The notes under the pieces: model-generated | What the model saw: only the letters and a program-made list of their open reading frames with translations | Database searches by the model: none | What the model was told of the DNA's origin: nothing | DNA from: Clostridia bacterium | GTDB lineage: Bacteria > Bacillota > Clostridia > Christensenellales > Aristaeellaceae | DNA: 36,139 nt | Assembly: GCA_017516765.1 (NCBI GenBank) | Contig: JAFXBE010000004.1 | Location: forward strand, 1 to 36,139 | Direction of reading: 5' to 3' | Made by a program: the position numbers and the translations under genes | Shown here: positions 23,843 through 34,359 of the stretch, piece by piece | How the letters are laid out: every line of letters begins with the position of its first letter | Position numbering within the stretch: position 1 is the first letter of the stretch

Positions 23843-23878
23843 AAGGGGGGCTGCCGCTTGCGGCAGCCCCCCCTTTTC
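23843..23878 (+). terminator. Terminator of the 5'-nucleotidase-like gene
   Basis: A 13-bp perfect stem (23845-23857 with 23860-23872) of GGGGGGCTGCCGC and its complement is followed by CTTTTCTG. Confidence 0.85.
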
Positions 23879-23880
23879 TG

Positions 23881-23910
23881 TTGCACGCAACCTGCCGGGC
23901 ATGGTATACT
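23881..23910 (+). promoter_or_regulatory. Promoter of the GNAT gene
   Basis: TTGCAC (23881-23886), 18 bases, TATACT (23905-23910) preceded by TGG. AGGGAGG lies before the start at 23946. Confidence 0.65.
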
Positions 23911-23945
23911 GCCCGTGAAAAAGCACGCACAGGGAGGGAGATCGT

Positions 23946-24923
23946 ATGAAGAAGCTCTATCTGGACGCAGCGGCAGCGGGCTGCACCGCTGTTTTTGTGA
24001 AGGATGCCGAAGTGATCCCTGCCGGAACCACCGTTTTTGCCATGCCCGTAAAGCACAGGAACAGCGAATACCAACGCTTTGCCGAGGAATACGGTATCCG
24101 CTTCCTGTTTGAGGATCAGGTGCCCGCCATCGGGTTCTGTACCGTGCCCAGAGTGGATATCTTCGCCACCGACGGAGAAGGCGGGCTGTTCGGCTCTGTG
24201 GGGCAGACCACCGATCTGGAAGCAGACATCCCTATCTGCCATATCGATGCTGACCGGCATTGCTCTCTGGTGGCAGAGAGCGGCAAGGCATTTCTGGCAT
24301 CCGCTGCCCGGTGGCGGGAGCTGCTGACCCCTTACGACGGGATCACCTTCTTCGATTCACTGGAAGCGGCACGGGCACAGCTGCCCTTTATCGACTGCAT
24401 GCCCCGGCAGCCGGAGCTTACCTATCGCCTGCCCTGCCTTGGCGACGAGGCCATCCTGCGGGATTATGTGCGGGAGCATCACGAATTTGGCGAACCCACC
24501 GTCAGTGCAAGCGTGGGGCTGCAGGCCTCCGATTTTGCCCACTGGGTGGAAAAGATCCGGCAGAATGCCGAAGTGGGCAACGAGAATTGGGGCAAGTCCC
24601 TGCTGTATCTCTGCTTTGCCGGGGATCGGCTGGTGGGGCTTCTGAGCATCCGCTACAGCCTGCCCCAAGCCCTTTCCGAAACCCTTGGCGATATCGGCTA
24701 CGGCGTGCGCCCCGGCGAGCGGAACAAGGGCTATGCCACCGCCATGCTGGCCCATGCGCTGTCCGTCTGCAAAGCCAAGGGAAAGACAAGGCTGATCCTG
24801 GGCTGCTACAAGGACAACATTGCCTCCGAAAGAACCATCCTGAAAAACGGCGGTGTGCTGCTTTGGGAAAGCGATGCCTATTGTGAAGGCAGAGTGAGCC
24901 GGTATTATTCCATCGATGTGTAG
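23946..24923 (+). CDS. GNAT-family acetyltransferase with an unassigned N-terminal domain
   Basis: Residues about 155-325 of this 325-residue protein form a GNAT fold. There is a beta-strand series, then the acetyl-CoA motif 'DIGYGVRPGERNKGYATAML' near 248-267, where R/Q-x-x-G-x-G/A is represented by RNKGYA. 'CYKDNIASERTILKNGG' and a final 'YYSIDV' strand follow. Residues 1-150 are not part of that fold; they begin MKKLYLDAAAAGCTAVFVKD and include 'TVPRVDIFATDGEGGLFG', with a mixed alpha/beta look that I cannot assign. The acceptor substrate is unknown. The gene has its own promoter and shares a bidirectional terminator with the convergent GH2 gene. Confidence 0.8.
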   Translation: MKKLYLDAAAAGCTAVFVKDAEVIPAGTTVFAMPVKHRNSEYQRFAEEYGIRFLFEDQVPAIGFCTVPRVDIFATDGEGGLFGSVGQTTDLEADIPICHIDADRHCSLVAESGKAFLASAARWRELLTPYDGITFFDSLEAARAQLPFIDCMPRQPELTYRLPCLGDEAILRDYVREHHEFGEPTVSASVGLQASDFAHWVEKIRQNAEVGNENWGKSLLYLCFAGDRLVGLLSIRYSLPQALSETLGDIGYGVRPGERNKGYATAMLAHALSVCKAKGKTRLILGCYKDNIASERTILKNGGVLLWESDAYCEGRVSRYYSIDV

Positions 24924-24930
24924 GAGGCAA

Positions 24931-24962
24931 AAAACCTCCGCCCCAACCGGGGCGGAGGTTTT
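24931..24962. terminator. Bidirectional terminator between GNAT and GH2 genes
   Basis: A perfect 14-bp stem (24931-24944 with 24949-24962) begins with AAAA and ends with TTTT, giving a U-tract in both directions. It lies 8 bases after the GNAT stop and directly abuts the GH2 stop. Confidence 0.9.
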
Positions 24963-24964
24963 GA

Positions 24965-27625
24965 TTACGCCAGCGCACTCACCAGCGACGCCGCTAACGC
25001 CCGCACCGCCGGATCCTCCGGCTTCTCCCAGAGGCGGGCGGTGAGATGCGCCACGCCCTCCTGCTGCCACAGGAGGCACAACCGCTGGCAGCGTTCGGTA
25101 TTGTCGATCATCTGCACCACCGGATCGGCACAGGGAACATTCTCACAATGGGCGGTCTCCAGAATGCTGTACCACACCGGGGTGGTGTGGGGCTCGCGGA
25201 AGAAGTCCCGGAGCCACGGATGCTCCCCGTTGATGCACAGACCCAGCGTGCCGATGGGCAACGGCTTGCCCATGCTTTCGGAAATGCTGCGGAACATGGG
25301 GTAGCACCAGAAATCGGAGGCATAGGCTGCGGGCAGCTTACCCTCCGCCGGGGGAACGACCACCGCAGGCACGGGGCTCTGTCTGGCTTCCTCCACGGTC
25401 TTTACAAAGGCGACTCGCCTGTCACCTATGGCGATGCCCGCTTCGGTAACGGATACCTCGGTCTTGGGCAGCACCCACAGGGGGTATTCGTTGGTGGTGC
25501 CATCCTCCAGCGAAAGGCGCAGGGTAAGCCGGGCAGGGGCATCGGCGGTGAGACCGCCAAGGGAAAGCTGCACCGGTGCGGACAGACGCCGCCCGGTGGG
25601 CCTGACTTCTGCCGTTTCCTCCCGGAGCAGAACATCCCCCGCCAGCAGCTGACAGCGCACCCCGCTGTGCTGCTTTTCCGGGTCGCATTCGCTTACCTGC
25701 ACCGAGAAGCGCAGCTCGTCGCCGCTCTGGTATACAAAGGTATCCAGAAGCCCCAGCACCACGGTGGAGGCGCAGAACTGCCGCCACTTTTCGGGAGCGA
25801 TCAGCCCCTTGGATTCCATCATGGCGTTGAGCACGCCCACCAGCGCGGTACCCTGCCCGGAGAAATCCTGCAGATCCAGCAGCTGGAAGCCTGCAATCTC
25901 GCTTGTGCGCAAAGCGGTCTCGATCTCCCGGCGGTAGCAGTCCACCGCCAGCTGCCCGGCACAGCGGAAGAAACGCTCATGCTCCTGCCACAACCCGGCA
26001 GCCATGAGCCGCTCCCGGAACACCTCGAAATTGCGCGCCTTCAAGGGGCCGGTGTACCTGTCGATCTCGTCAAAATCCGGGTAGAATTCATACTGTCCCA
26101 CCTCGTGGGTGATGACCGGCACCTGCGGTACAAAGGCTTCGGCTGCCTCTGCTTCCACTTCCTTCACGCCGGTGCCGTACTGGATCAGCACTTTGCCCGC
26201 TTTGCCGCCCTCCCCGGCCATCAGCTTGGGAGCGACCATCTCATCGTAGTTGCGCACCGACTCGGGGGCGGTGGTCTGCACGATGCCCTGGGGCGCATCG
26301 CACATGGCATAGCTGCCCCGGATGAGCCTGTCGCCGCTCAGGCGCACGCCCACGAACACATCCTCTTCTGCCAGCACCTCGGGCACCCACTGGAAATTAT
26401 TCGCTCCGGAAACATACAGCTTGTCGGGGGCATAGGCGCGGTAATCCGCCAGCATGCGGTTCAGGGCTGCCTTGCTGCCCCACAGCTCGTTGCCCATGGA
26501 CAGGAACACGAAGGAGGGATGATGCCCGAACTCCCGCAGGATGCGGAAGCCTTCCTCAATGAGGAACGCCCGCTCCCGGGCATCGTATTCGGGCTCCTGC
26601 TCCTCCCGCACCGTGCCCCAGAAGGGCAGTTCGGGGGAAAGCGCGATGCCCAGCTCGTCCGCAGCCTGAAAGCACGCCTCCGGCGGGCAGCAGGTATGGA
26701 AGCGGTAATGATTGATGCCGTATTCCTTTGCCGTGCCCAGCACCTTGCGCCAGCTTTCCACATCGGTGGGGGCATAGCCGGTAATGGGGAAGATGAGCCC
26801 GTCATGCTTGCCGCGCAGGAATACCTCCCGCCCGTTGCACAGCAGCACACGCCCTTCGCTGTGGAACACCCGCAGACCGAAGGTGGTCCCGTATTCATCC
26901 TCCCCCGCCTGCAGGGTAAGGGTATGCAGCGTGGGGCGGAACTCGTCCCAGAGGGCTTCGCTGCCGGTGAGGGCACAGATGCCGTCGATCTTCCCGCCCG
27001 CAACAGCTACCCGCTGGGGATCCTGCCCCGGCAGCAGCACCTGTGCGCTGTCGGGCAGCACGCCCCGCAGTTCGGCCTGTACCCGGAGCGCACAGCCCTG
27101 CACCGTGACCCGCAGCCCGGTAACAAGGGTCTTGGCCACCCGCAGACTGATCTCGCCGGTGATGCCGTTCCAGTTGCTTTGGGTATCGGGGCTGGTCAGA
27201 TGCCCGCCCCGGGTGGGGTAATCAGTGTTGTCCACACAGATAAGCAGGGTATGCTCCCCCGCCGCCACGGCGGGCAGCAGGTAACGGTGGGGCGTGGACA
27301 GGCTGTCGTGGTCGGCTGCCTCCAGCCCCTGCACTTCGGTACCGTCCAGCCAGACCCGTGTCTTGCGGGTGCGCTCCAGCGTGAGCAGCACCTGCATGCC
27401 CTGCCAGTCCCCGGCGGTAAAGCTGCGCCGGAACCAGGCATAGCCCTCGAATTTGTGGGCATCCGTCAGAAAATAGGTCTCCCGGGCAGGGTTTTCCTCC
27501 CCCAGCCCCGCCGCAGAGGTGGTGCCGGGCAACTGCATGCTGCAGGGAAACTCTTCGGGCAGCGCCTCGGTTTTTTCCGCATCCAGATATACCTGCCACA
27601 GACCGCTCAGATCCAGTTTCATCAT
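24965..27625 (-). CDS. GH2-family glycoside hydrolase
   Basis: The 886-residue intracellular enzyme has the GH2 plan: an N-terminal jelly-roll ('LSGLWQVYLD', 'TYFLTDAHKFEGYAWFRRSF'), an immunoglobulin-like domain near 180-280, and a TIM barrel ('LRGKHDGLIFP', 'YGINHYRFHTCCPPEA'). The acid/base is E380 in 'SMGNELWG' and the probable nucleophile is E508 in 'VITHEVGQYEF'. Beta-galactosidase, beta-glucuronidase and other exo-beta-glycosidase activities are all possible. There is no signal peptide, so substrate must be imported, but no transporter is adjacent. The ATG overlaps the NUDIX stop (ATGA), with GGAGG ten bases upstream, so translation is coupled. Confidence 0.88.
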   Translation of the reverse strand: MMKLDLSGLWQVYLDAEKTEALPEEFPCSMQLPGTTSAAGLGEENPARETYFLTDAHKFEGYAWFRRSFTAGDWQGMQVLLTLERTRKTRVWLDGTEVQGLEAADHDSLSTPHRYLLPAVAAGEHTLLICVDNTDYPTRGGHLTSPDTQSNWNGITGEISLRVAKTLVTGLRVTVQGCALRVQAELRGVLPDSAQVLLPGQDPQRVAVAGGKIDGICALTGSEALWDEFRPTLHTLTLQAGEDEYGTTFGLRVFHSEGRVLLCNGREVFLRGKHDGLIFPITGYAPTDVESWRKVLGTAKEYGINHYRFHTCCPPEACFQAADELGIALSPELPFWGTVREEQEPEYDARERAFLIEEGFRILREFGHHPSFVFLSMGNELWGSKAALNRMLADYRAYAPDKLYVSGANNFQWVPEVLAEEDVFVGVRLSGDRLIRGSYAMCDAPQGIVQTTAPESVRNYDEMVAPKLMAGEGGKAGKVLIQYGTGVKEVEAEAAEAFVPQVPVITHEVGQYEFYPDFDEIDRYTGPLKARNFEVFRERLMAAGLWQEHERFFRCAGQLAVDCYRREIETALRTSEIAGFQLLDLQDFSGQGTALVGVLNAMMESKGLIAPEKWRQFCASTVVLGLLDTFVYQSGDELRFSVQVSECDPEKQHSGVRCQLLAGDVLLREETAEVRPTGRRLSAPVQLSLGGLTADAPARLTLRLSLEDGTTNEYPLWVLPKTEVSVTEAGIAIGDRRVAFVKTVEEARQSPVPAVVVPPAEGKLPAAYASDFWCYPMFRSISESMGKPLPIGTLGLCINGEHPWLRDFFREPHTTPVWYSILETAHCENVPCADPVVQMIDNTERCQRLCLLWQQEGVAHLTARLWEKPEDPAVRALAASLVSALA

Positions 27626-28155
27626 TGGTGGGTCGCCTCCGTATCCCGATGGGCGCATAAGCTCCAAAGCAGCTCCAGCACCCTGTATTCTCTCTGATTC
27701 CACGGCTTTGCGCCTTCCCGGTCAAGCATCTGCCGGTTGCAGGTCAGCGCCTCCTCAAGGGGCATCCATACCACCCGGAAGCCGTGTTTCTTCTCGTTTT
27801 CGCTGTAGCGGCACTCTTCCTGCTCCGAGCCGATATCGCAGAAGTAATACCGGTTGATCTGGTGCCAGATCATGGGTTCATGCACGGAAAGCCGTTTTTC
27901 CACCACCTGCCCGAAGGGACGGATGGTCTGGGGCAGCACATGGCAGCCGGTCTCCTCCAGCACCTCCCGGATCAGGGTTTGGGGATCGTTCTCCCCTGTC
28001 TCCACCCCGCCGCCGGGGAACTTGACCTCGCCAAAATCCGATTGCACCAGCAGCAGCTTACCGTCCCGGAAAATAATGCCCCGGACGGCTTCCCGTTTGA
28101 TTTCCGGCAGACACGGATCGTAGTTGGCAGCATCCAGCGTCAGGATGTTTTCCAT
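27622..28155 (-). CDS. NUDIX hydrolase
   Basis: The 177-residue protein has a complete Nudix box: GGVETGE, seven residues, then REVLEETGC, near residues 49-72. It fits G-x5-E-x7-REUXEEXGU. Such enzymes cleave nucleoside diphosphates linked to another moiety; the substrate cannot be told here. The start MENILTLD is set by GGGGG seven to eight bases upstream. Its stop overlaps the GH2 start by four bases, so the two are made from one message. A sugar-nucleotide or damaged-nucleotide clean-up role alongside the glycosidase is conjecture. Confidence 0.9.
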   Translation of the reverse strand: MENILTLDAANYDPCLPEIKREAVRGIIFRDGKLLLVQSDFGEVKFPGGGVETGENDPQTLIREVLEETGCHVLPQTIRPFGQVVEKRLSVHEPMIWHQINRYYFCDIGSEQEECRYSENEKKHGFRVVWMPLEEALTCNRQMLDREGAKPWNQREYRVLELLWSLCAHRDTEATHQ

Positions 28156-28185
28156 GGTTATGCCCCCTATTTTCGGCTTTGCACC

Positions 28186-28215
28186 AGTATAGCAGCTCGG
28201 GGCGGCAAAAAGCAA
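28186..28215 (-). promoter_or_regulatory. Promoter of the NUDIX-GH2 operon
   Basis: Minus strand: TTGCTT (28210-28215), 18 bases, TATACT (28186-28191) preceded by TGC. Confidence 0.6.
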
Positions 28216-28246
28216 CCGAAAGTGATGCAGACCGCCCCGCGCGGCA

Positions 28247-28282
28247 AAAAACGCCGGACGGCATACACCGTCCGGCGTTTTT
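28247..28282 (-). terminator. Terminator of the Myb/SANT-like gene
   Basis: A 15-bp perfect stem (28247-28261 with 28268-28282) of AAAAACGCCGGACGG and its complement ends in a T-run on the minus strand, seven bases beyond the stop. Confidence 0.85.
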
Positions 28283-28288
28283 GTATGG

Positions 28289-29101
28289 TTATGGTGTCGG
28301 GTATTCCTGCGGGTTGCCGCTCTGCTGGGCTTCCTCCAGAGCGATCTTCAGCAGATCCACCTCCACCCGCAGCCGGTCTGCCTCCTGCCGGGCTTTGATC
28401 CAGCGGTCATAGGTTACCTGCATGCCGGGAGGCGGCGGCTCTTCTCCGTGTTCTTCCACCGCACAGAGGTCTGTGCCGGACGTGCGTTCCTGCACCTCGC
28501 TGCGCTCCCGCAGGGCTGCTGCCTGTGCATCCAACCGGCGCAGCATGGCGCACAGCCCTTCCAGCACCTCGGCTGCGCCGGGCTGCTGCTGCCAGCCCGC
28601 AGGCAGCGAAGGCTGATCCCCTGCGCCGGGACTGTAACGGCGGCAGGCGGTGGCATCCTCCGGGCAAGGAATGCCCTCGCTGCGCAGCTCCTCTGCCACC
28701 TCCATGAGCATCTCGGGGTGGTTTTTGAGAATGGAACGGTATTTATTCTGGTAGCGGAGCATCATAGAGCGATCGCCGCCAGCCCTGCGGGTCACACAGG
28801 CGCGAACGCTCTCGCCCCTGCCCCGGGCTGCCAGCACATCCCGCAGCAGCTGATGCAGCTCCTCCTGATCAAACACCCGGAAGGTGGTTTTGCCCGGCGC
28901 AAGCTCCGGCACCTCCCGGATCCGCGCATAATAATAATTGCGGATGCTGTTGGGCTTGCGGTTCAGCTGCCTGCCCACCCGCTCAAACACATCTCTGAGG
29001 GGGGTGCCGTCGGCTGCCGCTTCCCGGATCGCCGAAAACAGCAAATCATCTTCCTCCTGCCGCCAGCCGCTGCGGGGATGGATCGCCGCTGCCTGTGTCA
29101 T
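28289..29101 (-). CDS. Myb/SANT-like DNA-binding protein
   Basis: In this 270-residue protein, residues about 10-65 ('RSGWRQEEDDLLFSAIREA', then 'FERVGRQLNRKPNSIRNYYYAR') form a Myb/SANT-type helix-turn-helix. It is reminiscent of the RsfA-like regulators and related proteins of Clostridia. The middle is basic and helical, residues about 165-235 are low-complexity Pro/Gln/Glu-rich, and the C-terminus ('RQEADRLRVEVDLLKIALEEA') should be a coiled coil for dimerisation. The second Met is chosen because GGAGG is eight bases before it but only two before the first. It lies 65 bases after the solute-binding-like gene and may be co-transcribed. RsfA acts in the forespore of Bacillus; a sporulation role here is unproved. 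Confidence 0.7.
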   Translation of the reverse strand: MTQAAAIHPRSGWRQEEDDLLFSAIREAAADGTPLRDVFERVGRQLNRKPNSIRNYYYARIREVPELAPGKTTFRVFDQEELHQLLRDVLAARGRGESVRACVTRRAGGDRSMMLRYQNKYRSILKNHPEMLMEVAEELRSEGIPCPEDATACRRYSPGAGDQPSLPAGWQQQPGAAEVLEGLCAMLRRLDAQAAALRERSEVQERTSGTDLCAVEEHGEEPPPPGMQVTYDRWIKARQEADRLRVEVDLLKIALEEAQQSGNPQEYPTP

Positions 29102-29166
29102 GGTCATCGCCTCCGAATGATCTTGTGATGGGCTTAGTATGCCTCCTGTGCCATGGTTTATACCGT

Positions 29167-30249
29167 TCAGCGCAGCTTGAGAAGGGTCGCCACGGGATCA
29201 ATGCCCCGGGAAAAATCCTCCAGACAGAGCTGCTGCGCCTCTGCCGTGCCCACAGAGAAGGCGTTAGGCAGCAGCAGACCGTTTGCTGCCAGCTCTGCTG
29301 TCTGCAAAAGCAGCCCTTCCGCCTGTCCCGTACAGCCGATCACATGCAGCAGACCGTTTTCCTCCGCCGCCCGTGCCGTACCCGCCAAAAACCGCACAAA
29401 CCCTGCGGCATCCTCGCTTTGGCTGCACAGAGATGCATACCGTACCCTGAAGGTCGTAACTGCCGGCAGACACAGGGCAGTGCGCCCATCCTTTGCCGCA
29501 AGGTGGCTCTGCAGACTGCGGATCACCGCGTCATCCTCCCCGGGCTGCCCAAGCACCGGCGTTGCAGCGCACAGGCTGCTGCGCAGCTGTGCCGGGCAAA
29601 GATGCAGCAGCTGGGTAAAGCCAACCGCACTGTCAGCATACAGGGCGCCGCTTTCCACCAGCCGCTGCCACGGAATGTTTTCGGCGGTAAGCGGCTGTGC
29701 CGGCGGGGACGTTTCAGGCGGTTTCAGGGCAAAATAGGCATTTGACTGCTCCTGCTGCCCGACTGCCCCGTCCTGCGCTGCTGCCAGCCATTGTTCCGGT
29801 ATGCAGAGCACATTGGGGCTGTACCAGAGGGGCAAACCGTACAGCGTACCCCCACAGGTGCCGCTCCACACCGCACTTTCCGGGTAGCCGGACGGTGCAA
29901 CCAGCGGCAGCAGCACCTTCTGCGGTTCGGCAATCTCGCCGTGCCCGTACAGCACCGCATCGGGCAATACTGCATCCTCCCCGTAAAGCTCTGCGGCATC
30001 CGCCCGGCGCAGATAGATCCGGAGCCCGGGGTTCTGCTTTTCGTATGCCGTGCAAAGCCCGCTGAGCAGCGCGCGGTCGCCCGGCGTCCAGGAGGTGACC
30101 CACACCACCACGGTTCGTGCTTCGGGCGGGCGCAGCCGCTCGTCCGTGCGCCCGGTATCGCTCAGCTGCCGGGACAGCAGTCCGGGAAAAAGCAGCAGCA
30201 CCAGCGCAGTCAGCAGCAGCGCAGACAGCATTCCCGCATATTTCGACAT
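29167..30249 (-). CDS. Membrane-anchored solute-binding-like protein
   Basis: The 360-residue protein starts with a strong hydrophobic segment (SALLLTALVLLLFPGLL, residues about 9-25) that lacks a lipobox Cys, so it is an uncleaved anchor or signal. The rest resembles ABC extracellular solute-binding family 1: 'VVVWVTSWTPGDRALL', 'AYEKQNPGLRIYLRRADAAE', 'GTLYGLPLWYSPNVLCIP' and a late 'AAGFVRFLAG'. No permease or ATPase gene is near, and the protein is shorter than typical binding proteins (about 420-450). It may be a sensor or an orphan receptor. The start at MSKYAGML follows GGGGGCGGCGG. No clear promoter is seen in the 66 bases after the nifJ terminator. Confidence 0.6.
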   Translation of the reverse strand: MSKYAGMLSALLLTALVLLLFPGLLSRQLSDTGRTDERLRPPEARTVVVWVTSWTPGDRALLSGLCTAYEKQNPGLRIYLRRADAAELYGEDAVLPDAVLYGHGEIAEPQKVLLPLVAPSGYPESAVWSGTCGGTLYGLPLWYSPNVLCIPEQWLAAAQDGAVGQQEQSNAYFALKPPETSPPAQPLTAENIPWQRLVESGALYADSAVGFTQLLHLCPAQLRSSLCAATPVLGQPGEDDAVIRSLQSHLAAKDGRTALCLPAVTTFRVRYASLCSQSEDAAGFVRFLAGTARAAEENGLLHVIGCTGQAEGLLLQTAELAANGLLLPNAFSVGTAEAQQLCLEDFSRGIDPVATLLKLR

Positions 30250-30315
30250 TCCGCCGCCCCCTTCCCTTACCCCCAGCCTATGCGCCACTTGGGTGGGAAC
30301 ATACCTGCAAACATG

Positions 30316-30395
30316 CAAAAACCCCGGAAAGAGACGAATCTCTTTCCGGGGCTTGTTATGCCATCCGGCAGAGGCTCCCGAAGGAGCCCTGCCGG
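30316..30395 (-). terminator. Tandem hairpins ending the nifJ transcript
   Basis: Two stems follow the stop: CCGGCAG-a-GGCTCC with GGAGCC-CTGCCGG around CGAA (30365-30395), then a 13-bp perfect stem CCCCGGAAAGAGA (30322-30334 with 30339-30351) followed by TTTTT on the minus strand. The second is a strong intrinsic terminator; the first may protect the 3' end. Confidence 0.85.
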
Positions 30396-30410
30396 AATGA
30401 ATCGGGCAGA

Positions 30411-33920
<3,510 letters not shown>

Positions 33921-33941
33921 CTAAGTATTTATCATTGAAAG

Positions 33942-34046
33942 CCGTCTGTCTGCATTGCTGTACAGGCGGGGCGCTGCCGGGATGCGGAAGCGCTTACAGC
34001 CTGCGGCAGGCAGCATGCGCAGCCTGTACCCATGGCAAACAGACGG
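33942..34046 (-). promoter_or_regulatory. Structured 5' leader of nifJ
   Basis: The leader of about 150 bases can close into one long arm: CCGTCTGT (33942-33949) with ACAGACGG (34039-34046), then GTACAGGC (33960-33967) with GCCTGTAC (34022-34029). Inside are smaller stems, including GCCTG-cgg-CAGGC (about 34000-34012) and GCGCT with AGCGC (about 33971-33993). It starts about 11 bases after the predicted transcript start. I recognise no known riboswitch; it may regulate or stabilise the message. Confidence 0.5.
33985..33998 (-). promoter_or_regulatory. cre-like site (possible CcpA operator) in the nifJ leader
   Basis: Minus strand TGTAAGCGCTTCCG matches the optimal catabolite-responsive element TGTAAGCGCTTACA at 12 of 14 positions; the last base differs from the consensus CA. 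It lies about 60 bases downstream of the start point, where CcpA would block elongation. Confidence 0.45.
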
Positions 34047-34063
34047 AGGTTTCCAACGTACTT

Positions 34064-34092
34064 ATTATAGGATTTGTAGGGGGGCTTGTCAA
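34064..34092 (-). promoter_or_regulatory. Perfect consensus sigma-A promoter of nifJ
   Basis: Minus strand: TTGACA (34087-34092), 17 bases, TATAAT (34064-34069). The start point is near 34057. Confidence 0.9.
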
Positions 34093-34359
34093 CCTTTCGC
34101 AGGGGGTGATGAAGAGAAGTTTGTCTATAAAATATCAGAGTCCGGTGAAGAAAAAACCGCTGACCCGGACGCTCCTTTCTTCCTGCTGCGGGATCAATCA
34201 ATCCTTCAGGATCCTCCTGCTACGGAGCAATCTTTCCGTATTCTTTCCCCGGCGGCAGTGATGTGGTAGAATTCTTTTGGCAGATATGCAACTTTTTCCC
34301 CGTTACCTTCGTCTATATCTTTATAGAGACTCCGCAATACCAAAGAGGGGGCAACACCC
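34093..34359. other. Intergenic region before the M56 gene
   Basis: No gene is seen in this divergent spacer. GTCCGG (34140-34145) can pair with CCGGAC (34165-34170). TCTATA-tctt-TATAGA (34312-34327) is a small inverted repeat just upstream of the M56 ribosome binding site and could overlap a -10 or be an operator. No convincing -35/-10 pair was found on the plus strand. Confidence 0.4.

Noticed and set aside
22031..23926. Open frame of about 630 codons antisense to the 5'-nucleotidase-like gene
   Set aside because: It is a shadow of a strongly codon-biased gene and crosses that gene's promoter and terminator.
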